Shown piece by piece: positions 18,990 to 27,744 of a stretch of DNA of 64,000 bases. The stretch's first letter is position 1. Each line of letters opens with the position of its first letter. The position numbers were made by a program, and so were the translations under genes. Source of the stretch: CAVONB01 sp963697205 (lineage in GTDB: Bacteria; Pseudomonadota; Alphaproteobacteria; Rhizobiales; Hyphomicrobiaceae); contig CAVONB010000011.1 in assembly GCA_963697205.1 (NCBI GenBank), forward strand, positions 62,001 to 126,000, in the 5' to 3' direction. A model generated the notes under the pieces. That model had not been told where the DNA came from, did no database searches, and saw nothing but the letters and a program-made list of their open reading frames with translations.

Positions 18990-21572
18990 ATGAGGCCCAT
19001 GCGAGCCCCGACCCTCCCCCCTCCGGTCGAGTCCAGGAAACGGCGCAAGAAGCGCCGGAGCCTGCTTTTGAGCTTTCTCGGCTTCGGCTTTGCGTCCCTG
19101 GTCGTCCTGTTCCTGGCCGGCTCCTCGGTCGCCGGCTATTTCCTATGGGACGCCTCGCGCGATCTGCCCGACTACGACAGCCTCGCCAACTACGAGCCGC
19201 CTGTCATGACGCGCATCCATGCGCACGACGGCAGCCTCATGGCGGAATATGCGCGAGAGCGTCGCATCTTCGTGCCGATCAACGCGGTGCCGAAGATCCT
19301 CATCGAGGCATATCTGTCCGCGGAGGACAAACGCTTCTACGAGCACGGCGGCCTCGATTTCCTCGGCATCGCGCGCGCCGCGCTCAAAGCCGCGGAGAAC
19401 AAGATCAAGGGCAGCGACCGGCGCGATCAGGGCGCATCCACGATCACCCAGCAGGTGGCCAAGAACTTCCTTTTGACCAACGAGCGCTCTATCGAGCGCA
19501 AGATTAAGGAGGCGATCCTGGCGGTGCGCATCGAGCGCGCCTACACCAAGGACAAGATCCTGGAGCTCTACCTCAACCAGATCTATCTGGGCATGAACTC
19601 CTACGGCGTTGCCGCCGCGGCCCTGAATTACTTCAACAAGGAGCTGAAGGATCTCTCGATCGCGGAGGCGGCCTACCTCGCCGCCCTGCCCAAGGCGCCG
19701 AACAACTACCATCCGTTCCGCCGGAAGGATCGCGCGATCGAGCGGCGCAACTGGATCATCGGCCAGATGGTCGAGAACAACTACATCACCGCCGAGCAGG
19801 GAGAGACAGCCAAGAAGCAGCCCTTGGACGTCAATATCCGCAGCTTCGGCTCGCATCTTTTTGCCTCGGAATTCTTCTCCGAGGAGGTCCGTCGCGCCCT
19901 GCTGTCGCAATATGGCGAGGACAAGCTCTACGCTGGCGGCCTGTCGGTGCGCACGACACTGGATCCTGACCTGCAGAAGTACGCGCGCCGCGCGCTCATC
20001 AACGGTCTCGTCGACTACGATCGCGAGCGTGGCGGCTGGCGCGGCCCCGTCCAGCAGATCGACGTTGCCGGCGACTGGGGCAAGAAGCTGGCCGAGATCG
20101 AGACACCCAATGACATCGAGCCCTGGCGTCTCGGAGTCGTCTTGAAGACCGACGCGAAAAAAGCCCTTGTCGGCCTCAAGCCCACGCGCAGCCAGGACGG
20201 CTCCATCATAACGGAGCGCCACGCCGCCGAGATCGGTTACGACGAGGTCAAGTGGGCCAAGGTCAAGGGCCGCACGCCCAAGGCCGTGACCGAGGTGCTT
20301 TCGCCGGGCGACGTCGTCTATGTCGCGCCGAAGGATCCCGACAACGAGTCGGGCGCCTGGTCGCTGATGCAGATCCCCGAGGTCGGCGGCGCGATCGTCG
20401 CGCTCGACCCCCACACCGGCCGTGTGCTCGCCATTGCCGGCGGCTTCTCCTTCGCCCTGAGCCAGTTCGACCGGGCCGTCCAGGCCCGCCGCCAGCCCGG
20501 CTCCTCATTCAAGCCGATCGTCTACGCCGCCGCCCTCGACAACGGCTACAAGCCGTCGTCGATCGTGCTCGATGCGCCGATCGAGATCGAGCAGGGCCCC
20601 GGCAAGGAGGTCTGGAAGCCGGAGAATTACAACAAGAGCTCATCGCTCGGCCCGGCAACGCTGCGCACCGGCATCGAGAAGTCGCGCAACCAGATGACCG
20701 TGCGGCTGGCCCAGGATCTCGGCATGCCGATCATCATCGAGTATGCCAAGCGTTTCGGCGTCTACGACGATCTGTTGCCGGTGCTGTCGATGTCGCTGGG
20801 TGCCGGCGAGACGACGCTGCTGCGCATGGCCACCGCCTACGCCATGATCGCCAACGGCGGCAAGTACGTGCGCGCGACCTTGATCGATCGCATCCAGGAC
20901 CGCTGGGGCCGTTCCGTGTGGCGACACGACGACCGGCGTTGCGAAAACTGCAGCGTCCCGCAGTGGAACGGGCAGCCCGAGCCCGACGTCCCCGACGATC
21001 GCCGTCAGATCGTTGACCCCCACACCGCCTACCAGATGACCTCGATCATGCAGGGCGTGGTTCAGCGCGGCACCGCGACGATCCTGAAGAAATATCTTCC
21101 CAACACGGACATCGCCGGCAAGACCGGCACGACCAACGACGAGAAGGACGCTTGGTTTGTCGGCTTCTCGCCCGATCTCGTCTGCGGCGTGTTCGTCGGC
21201 TTCGACACACCCAAGCCCATGGGCAAGGGTGCCACGGGTGGCCAGGTCGCAGCTCCGATTTTCGGCGAGTTCATGAAGATGGCGCTAGGCGACAAGCGCG
21301 TGCCGTTCCGCCAGCCGCCCGGCATCAAGCTCGTTCGCGTCGACCGCAACAGCGGCCAGCGCGTGTCCGGCGGCGGCGCCGACACGCTGATGGAGGCGTT
21401 CAAGCCCGGCGAGGAGCCTGACGATGCTTATTCCGTCATCGGCTTCTCCAATGCCCAGCCCGAGCGCGACGACGCCGGCCAGCGCTCCGGCGCCTCCTGG
21501 GATGGCGCTCCCCCGCCGTTTCCCTCGCGCGATCGCTACATCCCGCCAAGTCGCGGCGGCCGCGTCTGGTAG
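18990..21572 (+). CDS. mrcA: Penicillin-binding protein 1A, bifunctional transglycosylase/transpeptidase
   Basis: Class A PBP of 860 residues. A basic cytoplasmic tail (SRKRRKKRRS) and a single membrane anchor (about residues 25-48) precede the GT51 glycosyltransferase, with catalytic EDKRFYEHGG near residue 111, GASTITQQVAKN, and the RKIKEAILAVRIE helix. The transpeptidase has the SxxK motif QPGSSFKPIVY near residue 503, the SRN motif in EKSRNQMTVRLAQ, and KTGTTNDEKDAWFVG near 710. A long domain between the two catalytic parts is normal for proteobacterial PBP1A. It polymerises and cross-links peptidoglycan at the inner membrane. Order rne / amiC / mrcA / prfB is conserved in the class. Confidence 0.96.
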   Translation: MRPMRAPTLPPPVESRKRRKKRRSLLLSFLGFGFASLVVLFLAGSSVAGYFLWDASRDLPDYDSLANYEPPVMTRIHAHDGSLMAEYARERRIFVPINAVPKILIEAYLSAEDKRFYEHGGLDFLGIARAALKAAENKIKGSDRRDQGASTITQQVAKNFLLTNERSIERKIKEAILAVRIERAYTKDKILELYLNQIYLGMNSYGVAAAALNYFNKELKDLSIAEAAYLAALPKAPNNYHPFRRKDRAIERRNWIIGQMVENNYITAEQGETAKKQPLDVNIRSFGSHLFASEFFSEEVRRALLSQYGEDKLYAGGLSVRTTLDPDLQKYARRALINGLVDYDRERGGWRGPVQQIDVAGDWGKKLAEIETPNDIEPWRLGVVLKTDAKKALVGLKPTRSQDGSIITERHAAEIGYDEVKWAKVKGRTPKAVTEVLSPGDVVYVAPKDPDNESGAWSLMQIPEVGGAIVALDPHTGRVLAIAGGFSFALSQFDRAVQARRQPGSSFKPIVYAAALDNGYKPSSIVLDAPIEIEQGPGKEVWKPENYNKSSSLGPATLRTGIEKSRNQMTVRLAQDLGMPIIIEYAKRFGVYDDLLPVLSMSLGAGETTLLRMATAYAMIANGGKYVRATLIDRIQDRWGRSVWRHDDRRCENCSVPQWNGQPEPDVPDDRRQIVDPHTAYQMTSIMQGVVQRGTATILKKYLPNTDIAGKTGTTNDEKDAWFVGFSPDLVCGVFVGFDTPKPMGKGATGGQVAAPIFGEFMKMALGDKRVPFRQPPGIKLVRVDRNSGQRVSGGGADTLMEAFKPGEEPDDAYSVIGFSNAQPERDDAGQRSGASWDGAPPPFPSRDRYIPPSRGGRVW

Positions 21573-21577
21573 ACGCG
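21561..21577 (+). terminator. Hairpin spanning the mrcA stop codon
   Basis: CGCGTCT / AGACGCG with a 3-nt loop; the TAG stop of mrcA (21570-21572) straddles the loop and right arm. There is no T-tract, so termination is uncertain. Confidence 0.3.
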
Positions 21578-21698
21578 CCGGCCTGCGACCATCTCACTCG
21601 CACGGGGACAGCCGATCGGCGCGGGTTCTCAGTCGCTCGCCCATCGCTTATAACGCGCCCCGATCCGAGACTTGAAGCCTGACGTCAGGACAACTGCC

Positions 21699-22830
21699 AT
21701 GCGCGCCGAATCCCAGAAGCTGGTCGACGAGATCACCGAATCCCTGACCCTCCTGCGGAGGCATCTTTGACTGGGATACCGCCCAGGAACGCCTCGAGGA
21801 AATGAATCGTCGCGCCGAGGACCCGAGCCTCTGGAACGACGCCAAGAACGCCCAGAAGGTAATGCGCGCGCGCCAGAGCCTCGAGCGCCAGATCAATGCC
21901 TTCACCGCCCTCCAGAGCGAGCTGGACGATGCCGTCACGCTGATCGAACTCGGTGAGGCCGAGGACGACGACGCGACCGTCACCGAAGGCGAAACCCTGC
22001 TGCGCAAGCTCGCCGAGTCCTCCCAGAAGCGAGAGATCGAGGCGCTGCTGTCGGGTGAGGCCGACGCCAACGACACGTATCTCGAGGTCCACGCCGGCGC
22101 CGGTGGCACGGAAAGCCAGGACTGGGCCGAGATGCTGACGCGCATGTACACCCGCTGGGCGGAAAGCCGCGGCTACAAGGTCTCGCTGCTCGAGGAAAGT
22201 CCCGGCGAGGAAGCCGGCATCAAGTCGGCGACGCTCGAGATCAAGGGCGAGAACGCCTACGGCTGGCTGAAGACGGAATCCGGCGTGCATCGCCTGGTGC
22301 GCATTTCGCCCTACGATTCCGCCGCGCGCCGGCACACGAGTTTCGCATCCGTCTGGGTCTACCCCGTCGTCGACGACAACATCGAGATCGAGATCAAGGA
22401 AAGCGACTGCCGCGTCGACACCTACCGGTCCTCCGGTGCCGGCGGCCAGCACGTCAACACCACCGACAGCGCGGTGCGCATCACCCACATCCCGACAAAC
22501 ATCGTGGTGGCGAGCCAGCAGGAGCGCAGCCAGATCAAGAACCGCGCCATTGCGTGGGGAATGCTCAAGGCCAAGCTCTACGAGAAGGAGCTGAAGGAGC
22601 GCGAGGCGAAGGCCAACGCGGAGGCCGCCAGCAAGACCGAGATCGGCTGGGGCCACCAGATCCGCTCCTACGTCCTGCAGCCCTACCAGCTCGTCAAGGA
22701 TCTCAGGACCGGCGTGCAGAGCGGCAACCCCGCCCAGGTTCTCGACGGCGACATCGATGCCTTCATCGAGGCCGCACTGGCCCAGCGGATCAAGGGTGGC
22801 GGCCCGGCCGTCGTCGACGACGTCGACTAG
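21699..22830 (+). CDS. prfB: Peptide chain release factor 2, with programmed +1 frameshift
   Basis: Recognises UGA and UAA and hydrolyses peptidyl-tRNA. The ATG at 21699 opens a 23-codon frame ending CTT TGA C at 21765-21771, preceded by a Shine-Dalgarno-like GGAGG three bases before CTT. This is the classical RF2 autoregulatory site. Slippage from CTT continues as L-D-W into WDTAQERLEEMNRRAEDPSL. The product is about 376 residues, normal for RF2. The codon-recognition motif reads SPY (in RISPYDSAARRHTSF), a variant of SPF, and the catalytic GGQ sits in SSGAGGQHVNTTDSAVR near residue 247. The TAG stop (22828-22830) forms part of a palindromic repeat. Confidence 0.96.
21758..21771 (+). promoter_or_regulatory. 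RF2 programmed frameshift signal
   Basis: GGAGG-CAT-CTT-TGA-C: internal Shine-Dalgarno sequence, three-base spacer, slippery CTT, weak stop context TGAC. Low RF2 favours slipping +1 at CTT, and abundant RF2 terminates at TGA, giving feedback control. Confidence 0.93.
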
Positions 22831-22985
22831 TGTTCCGTCTCAGACATTTGCCTCCCCGTGCGGCGCGCTTTCGAGCAAATGTCTGAGACACTAGGAACAC
22901 TAGCAAGTCTATGATGCTAGTTTTGCTTTTGGCATCTGACGTTTGGTTGCACACCTGGCAGCAAAGGGCGACCATGCGTCAGATG
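22827..22985. repeat. Dispersed two-part palindromic repeat, family 1, copy 1
   Basis: Outer arms CTAGTGTTCC (22827-22836) and GGAACACTAG (22894-22903), inner arms GTCTCAGACATTTGC (22837-22851) and its exact complement (22875-22889), a 4-nt ACTA bulge and a 23-nt loop. The left outer arm contains the prfB TAG stop. To the right, 22894-22913 is identical to the complement of 50821-50840, and 22932-22946 to the complement of 50788-50802. A second, weaker stem CATCTGACG / CGTCAGATG pairs 22933-22941 with 22977-22985. Confidence 0.9.
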
Positions 22986-23020
22986 AGCGACACGAGCGCG
23001 CGAGGCGCGGCAGGCCACGA

Positions 23021-23374
23021 ATGAGCAGCGACGCGACCGTCTACAAGATTTTGCCGCGCGCGGCGTGGGACGCGGCGTGCGCGTGCGGGCGCTATGAGGG
23101 ATCGTTGGACGACAAGCGCGATGGCTTCATCCACTTCTCCGCGGCCGATCAGGTCGCGGGCACGGCTGCCAAGTATTTCCGCGGGCAAAGCGATCTTGTT
23201 CTGGTCGCGATCGATGCCGCTGCGCTTGGCGATGCGCTGCTGTGGGAGCCCTCGCGCGGCGGTGCTCTGTTCCCGCATCTCTATGGTACGCTGGATCCCG
23301 CCGCGGCCGTGTCCGTCGTGCCCCTGGCGTTGGGCGCCGATGGCGCCCCCGTGATCCCGGAGATCCTGTCCTGA
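23021..23374 (+). CDS. DUF952 domain-containing protein
   Basis: Protein of 117 residues. It shows the family pattern: YKILPRAAWDAACACGRYEGS, then DGFIHFSAADQVAGTAAKYF and LVLVAIDAAALGDALLWEPS, ending in FPHLYGTLD. DUF952 proteins are small and of unproven function. It overlaps pyrD by one base (TGATG at 23372-23376), and the DUF952-pyrD pairing recurs in alphaproteobacteria. The ATG at 23021 was chosen because family similarity begins a few residues later; the longer upstream frame runs into the repeat. Confidence 0.88.
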   Translation: MSSDATVYKILPRAAWDAACACGRYEGSLDDKRDGFIHFSAADQVAGTAAKYFRGQSDLVLVAIDAAALGDALLWEPSRGGALFPHLYGTLDPAAAVSVVPLALGADGAPVIPEILS

Positions 23375-24474
23375 TGTTGAACGCACTGTTGGGGCTCGCC
23401 CGTCCGGCATTGCTCGCGCTCGAGCCCGAGCGCGCCCACGAATTGACGCTGACCAGCTTGGAGAGGGGGATCTACCCGCGCCCGTCGAGCGCCGATCCGC
23501 TCGAGCTGTCGACCCGCGTCATGGGCCTCGATTTCCCCAATCCCATCGGCGTGGCGCCGGGCTTCGACAAGGATGCGCGCGTCCCCGACCAGATCCTGCG
23601 CATGGGCTTCGGCTTCGCCGAGATCGGCACGGTAACGCCGCTGCCGCAGGCCGGTAATCCCAAGCCGCGCGTGTTTCGCCTCATCAACGAGCGCGCCGTC
23701 ATCAATCGGCTGGGTTTCAACAATGAGGGCCACGCCGCGGCCCTGGCACGGCTTCGGCGCCGCGATGGCAGCGGGATCGTCGGCATCAACGTCGGCGCCA
23801 ACAAGGATGCGCCCGATCGCATTGCCGACTACGTCACCGGGCTCGATGCGTTCTGGGATGTCGCAAGCTATTTCACCGTCAATATTTCCTCGCCCAACAC
23901 ACCCGGCCTGCGCGACATGCAGGCCCCAGCAGCACTCGACGAGCTCCTTGGCCGCGTCATGGAGGCCCGAAGCCGCCACGTCGCGGCGGGCAGGCCCTCA
24001 CGCCCGATCGTCGTCAAGCTGGCGCCCGACGTGGCCGAGGACGACATTGCACCCATTGCGGCGCGTCTCCTCGCGCACGCCGTCGACGGCATCGCGATTT
24101 CCAACACCACGCTGACGCGCCCCGGGCTGTCGGAGAACCCGACGGGCCGCGAAGCCGGAGGATTGTCCGGCCGCCCGCTGTTCCATCGCTCGACCGTGAT
24201 GCTCGCCCGCTTCTATTCCGAGACCGGTGGCAAGGTGCCGCTGATCGGCCTCGGCGGCGTCGAGAGCGCCGAGACCGCGCGCGCGAAGTTCGAGGCCGGC
24301 GCGAGCCTGATCCAGCTCTACACCGCGCTGATCTATGAAGGCCCATCGTTGCTGACGCGGATCAAGGATGGCCTGTCCGCAGCCGTGCGTGAGACCGGCG
24401 CAACGTCGGTGACTGCCCTAATCGGCCGCAAGGCCGGCGAGTGGGCGGCGCGGCCCGTCGATCCGCCGGCCTGA
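23374..24474 (+). CDS. pyrD: Dihydroorotate dehydrogenase (quinone), class 2
   Basis: Oxidises dihydroorotate to orotate in pyrimidine synthesis and passes electrons to the quinone pool at the inner membrane. The 366-residue length includes the amphipathic N-terminal helix of class 2 enzymes (LLGLARPALLALEPERAHEL). FMN and substrate motifs are NPIGVAPGFDKDARV, EIGTVTPLPQAGNPKPRVF, NRLGFNNEGH, FTVNISSPNTPGLR (catalytic Ser) and LIGLGGVESAETA. It is coupled to the DUF952 gene by a TGATG overlap. Confidence 0.95.
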   Translation: MLNALLGLARPALLALEPERAHELTLTSLERGIYPRPSSADPLELSTRVMGLDFPNPIGVAPGFDKDARVPDQILRMGFGFAEIGTVTPLPQAGNPKPRVFRLINERAVINRLGFNNEGHAAALARLRRRDGSGIVGINVGANKDAPDRIADYVTGLDAFWDVASYFTVNISSPNTPGLRDMQAPAALDELLGRVMEARSRHVAAGRPSRPIVVKLAPDVAEDDIAPIAARLLAHAVDGIAISNTTLTRPGLSENPTGREAGGLSGRPLFHRSTVMLARFYSETGGKVPLIGLGGVESAETARAKFEAGASLIQLYTALIYEGPSLLTRIKDGLSAAVRETGATSVTALIGRKAGEWAARPVDPPA

Positions 24475-24530
24475 CGAGCGGATCTGAATCACTGCGCGTC
24501 CCGCGATCGCCGTCCCGGCCTGCCCCGCGC

Positions 24531-25547
24531 TCAAGCCCCGCGCTTGCGCGCCTTCTCCTCCAGGAAATCCTCCAGCGAGAAGAAACCGGTCTCGCCGAGT
24601 GTGCCCGTCACCGGTACATCGGCGAAGCGGCTGGCCTCGAACAGCCAGCTCTTCGGCGGCGGCTGCTCCCACGATCCAGATCCCGGCCGATCGTGCATCT
24701 CCGGCGCATCGTCGACGTCGCCCATCTGGATCGGCGGCGGCAGGATCTCCACGCGATGGCCGTCGGGATCGCGCATGTACGCATAGAGTTGGTGGCCCTG
24801 CCCATGCCGGCCCGGCCCGCGCTCGATGATGCCGAACAGGCCGATCGAAGCCGACCAGTCGAGCGCGCGGAAAATGTGCGAGGGCTCCGCCACGATGTAG
24901 GCGAAGTGGTGCAGCACCGGCCCCGGCCGCGTCAGGAACACCACGTCGTGCGGGTTCTGCTTGCGATACATGAACATGCCGAGGGGCTTGTCGGGCTGGG
25001 CCTTCTGCACGAAGTAGCTGGACGTGCGAAACCCGATGTCCGTGTAGAAGCGCCCAGCCGTCTCCACGTCCGGCGCGAGCAGCTGGAAGTGATCGAGCCG
25101 CAGCGCCGCCGCGCCCTTTTGCACATGCGGATGATGATGGTGGCGCGGCTGTGTGGGATACATGCGCGCAACGAATTCGAGCGGCACACCTGCGGCATCC
25201 GAAACGTGCAGCGTCGGGCCTTGGTGCGCCACCTCCACGAACGACGACGCGATGCCCTTCCCGTCGAAATAGGCCTTGGCCCTCTCCAGCTCCTCGTCTG
25301 ATGCCACGCGCAGCCCGATCCGCTCGGCACAAGGCTCGCCCATCGTCCGTTTCAGAACCAGGCTGTGGTGTGCGCTTTCCTCCACGCCGCGCAGCCAGAC
25401 TGTGTCGGCGGTCTCATCGCTAACGATCAGCCCAATCACCTCGCAATAGAACGCTTTGCTGGCGGCAAGGTCCTTCACGCGCATCACGGCATGTCCCGCG
25501 CGCGTGACGTTGAACGGCGGTGTGGCGTTGGTCTTGGGCAACGGCAT
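24531..25547 (-). CDS. VOC family protein, extradiol-dioxygenase/catechol 2,3-dioxygenase-like
   Basis: Protein of 338 residues with two glyoxalase-type domains. The first (about residues 15-130) starts RAGHAVMRVKDLAASKAFYC, the second (about 145-290) starts LRLDHFQLLAPDVETAGRFY. Metal ligands fit LDHF, LHHFAYIV and the Glu in DPDGHRVEI, the pattern of type I extradiol dioxygenases. The ATG at 25547 is preceded by a GGAG; the longer frame is not conserved. It is convergent with pyrD. It could open a catecholic ring in aromatic degradation, but no other pathway genes are adjacent. Confidence 0.8.
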   Translation of the reverse strand: MPLPKTNATPPFNVTRAGHAVMRVKDLAASKAFYCEVIGLIVSDETADTVWLRGVEESAHHSLVLKRTMGEPCAERIGLRVASDEELERAKAYFDGKGIASSFVEVAHQGPTLHVSDAAGVPLEFVARMYPTQPRHHHHPHVQKGAAALRLDHFQLLAPDVETAGRFYTDIGFRTSSYFVQKAQPDKPLGMFMYRKQNPHDVVFLTRPGPVLHHFAYIVAEPSHIFRALDWSASIGLFGIIERGPGRHGQGHQLYAYMRDPDGHRVEILPPPIQMGDVDDAPEMHDRPGSGSWEQPPPKSWLFEASRFADVPVTGTLGETGFFSLEDFLEEKARKRGA

Positions 25548-25671
25548 GGGCGTGGCTCCAGGGCGAGAGGGAGCCTCATCCTGCCTCACGTCTTGGGCGC
25601 AGGGCAACACGACCGTCGCCCCGCGCAGAGACGGGCCGCTGGCGCCCGACAGGGCGCCAGCTCGCGCGAGG

Positions 25672-26328
25672 TCAGTTCAGATGCAGCGACAGGCCTGCCC
25701 GGAATTGGGTCATGTCGGCGCTGTACTTGATCTCGTTCGCGCCGATCTTGAAGGTCTGGTCGCCGAAGTCGTAGTGGAGGGCTTCGATGCGCCCGCTGAG
25801 GTTTTTCATGATCTTGTATTCGACGCCGGCGCCGATGACGAACCCCGACAAGGCGTCCGTCAGCTTGACGGTGACGGGGCCGGCGGTGCCCGACAGTTCC
25901 AGATTGCTCCAGGCCGCGCCGAGCGTGCCGTAGATCATCGCGTCGCCCATCGTATAGCCCAGGCGGGCGCGCACGCTGGCGACTTCGGGCATGGCCAGCT
26001 TGGCGGTCACGCCGGCGAAGGTTTCCGACTTCTCGATTCCGGACATGTCGTAGTCCGCTTCCACGCCGACCACGAAGCGCTGCAATTGGATGTTGTAGCC
26101 GATGTGGCCGCCGAAGATGCCGCCGTCCATGTCGGTCGTGCCGGAGTTGGGCGCCCGAGCAGACACGCTGGCGCTGCCGAGGCCGGCATGAATGCCGCCA
26201 TAGATCCCGCGCCAGGTGACCTGATGGTCGTAGACGCTGGACCGCATGAACAGATCGGCCGCCAGCACGGGCTGGGCTGAAAGGACAACGGCGGCGCCGA
26301 CCGTGAGAGCCTTGAGCGAAAATCGCAT
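25672..26328 (-). CDS. Outer membrane beta-barrel protein (Omp25/porin-like)
   Basis: Protein of 218 residues. A signal peptide (ALTVGAAVVLSAQPVLAAD, cleavage after LAA) is followed by alternating amphipathic strands: WRGIYGGIHAGLG, GGIFGGHIGYNIQLQRFVVG, YGTLGAAWSNLELSG and VIGAGVEYKIMKNLSGRIEA. The WxGxYxGxxxG opening is typical of the small eight-stranded barrels of rhizobia-like bacteria. It would sit in the outer membrane and support envelope integrity. Monocistronic by context. Confidence 0.85.
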   Translation of the reverse strand: MRFSLKALTVGAAVVLSAQPVLAADLFMRSSVYDHQVTWRGIYGGIHAGLGSASVSARAPNSGTTDMDGGIFGGHIGYNIQLQRFVVGVEADYDMSGIEKSETFAGVTAKLAMPEVASVRARLGYTMGDAMIYGTLGAAWSNLELSGTAGPVTVKLTDALSGFVIGAGVEYKIMKNLSGRIEALHYDFGDQTFKIGANEIKYSADMTQFRAGLSLHLN

Positions 26329-26463
26329 CGTTCTGTCTCCAGAAATGACCGTAGACGCCGTACGCTCCCTCTCGGTCGGCGATTCCCCCTGAAGAAAGGA
26401 TTAATGCGCCTTGCCCGGCCCTTGCCGCTCGGCCAGCACGCTTCAACGCCAGACGTACAAGCC

Positions 26464-26988
26464 CTACCGCGTCCCCAGCGCGATGGCGCCCGGACCGAGC
26501 CAGGCCAGAACGCCCGCGGTAATCAGGCCGGCGGCGAGCGGGATGGGAAGCGACACGATCAGCCGCAGCGCGGCGAACCGCCAACCCAGCATGGACACTT
26601 CGTAGGCCAGCAGCCGGTGCAGTGCGAAGACGCACCAGCCCGCGATCAGTGCGGTCAGCTGGGGCAATCCCGCACCGTCGCCGGCCAGCACCAGCACCAC
26701 CGGGAACGAGACCATCGGCCCACCGGGGATCAGCGCCCCAGCGATCGATGCCGTCGCCATGCCGAGGACGCCGGTATCGTGCCCGATCAGCCGCCCGACC
26801 GCGTCGTCGGGGATCAGCTCCGACAGGCATTGCGCCGCGATCAGCGCCGGCGGCAGGCGCACGGCGAGTTGCAGGAACTGGCTCGATGTGAAACGCGCCG
26901 CACGCGGCAGGGCGCCGGGATGGTAGAGCGCGGCATAGCCCGCAATCGCCAGGGTCGCCGTCAGCAGGATCAGGCTCGAAACGATCAT
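26464..26988 (-). CDS. Permease-like half protein, second of a pair
   Basis: Integral membrane protein of 174 residues with about five hydrophobic helices. It carries IAGALIPGGPMVSFPVVLVL, almost the same as IGALTPGGPFTAFPLVFAI in the upstream gene. Its start overlaps the upstream stop (ATGA at 26985-26988). The pair resembles the two halves of COG0701-type (DUF318/YraQ) permeases, where each half has a GAxxP motif. The substrate is unknown. The start at 26988 begins directly with the first helix; the longer open frame is a shadow. Confidence 0.72.
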   Translation of the reverse strand: MIVSSLILLTATLAIAGYAALYHPGALPRAARFTSSQFLQLAVRLPPALIAAQCLSELIPDDAVGRLIGHDTGVLGMATASIAGALIPGGPMVSFPVVLVLAGDGAGLPQLTALIAGWCVFALHRLLAYEVSMLGWRFAALRLIVSLPIPLAAGLITAGVLAWLGPGAIALGTR

Positions 26989-27587
26989 CGCGCGCGCCCC
27001 CGGTCCGATGAGGACAGCGCACTGGCCGGCATCGTATCGACGCCGATCCCACTGAATATTGCGAAATGCCGGGCAGCCAGGCGCGCCAGCGCGCCGGCCA
27101 GGATCGGCAGCGGCAAGCAGGCGAGCACGCGCAGCGCCGCGTAGTCGGCGCCGAGCAGGGGGATCTCCCACACCACGACACGCTGCAGTGCGATCAACCC
27201 CCAGCCCGTGAGGAACGCGATGACGGCCCCGATGTCGGCGCCAGCGGCGAAGATCGCAAACACCAGCGGAAATGCGGTGAACGGTCCGCCCGGCGTCAGT
27301 GCGCCGATGAACGTCGCCAGTACGAGGCCGCGCCACCCCGAATCGGCGCCGAGCAGCGGCGCGACCTTCGCGGGGTTCGCAATGGCGCTGAGCACGCCGC
27401 CGAGGAACAAGCCCATCACGATCATCGGCACGATCATCGCGAACATGACGAGGCCGTGCCAGACCGCGTCCTGCATCGCTTGCGGGGACTTCACATGCCA
27501 CAAGGCGGCGGCCGAGCCGATCGCCAGCACGATGAAGAATACGGTCGTGCGATCGAACGCGTGCTTCGCCTGCCTCAACCAGCCCAT
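26985..27587 (-). CDS. Permease-like half protein, first of a pair
   Basis: Integral membrane protein of 200 residues. A short cytoplasmic N-terminus with a TTVFFIVLAIGSAAALW helix is followed by MFAMIVPMIVMGLFLGGVL and IGALTPGGPFTAFPLVFAI, then two more helices. The GALTPGGP motif is shared with the downstream, overlapping gene. Together they look like a two-gene version of a duplicated permease fold. No metal or arsenic genes are nearby to suggest a substrate. Confidence 0.72.
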   Translation of the reverse strand: MGWLRQAKHAFDRTTVFFIVLAIGSAAALWHVKSPQAMQDAVWHGLVMFAMIVPMIVMGLFLGGVLSAIANPAKVAPLLGADSGWRGLVLATFIGALTPGGPFTAFPLVFAIFAAGADIGAVIAFLTGWGLIALQRVVVWEIPLLGADYAALRVLACLPLPILAGALARLAARHFAIFSGIGVDTMPASALSSSDRGRAR

Positions 27588-27744
27588 GTTGCCTCTTGTG
27601 GTTTGAAATCCGAGCGCGCCGGCCCGCGGCGAGCCGATCGCTGAAACTTCGTTAACTGTGAAGGGACGTCGTCCGAGGATAGCAAGGAGTTATTAAATTC
27701 CTGACGTGCAGTCTACCGACCTGATCCCCGCCTGGAGAAGTTGG

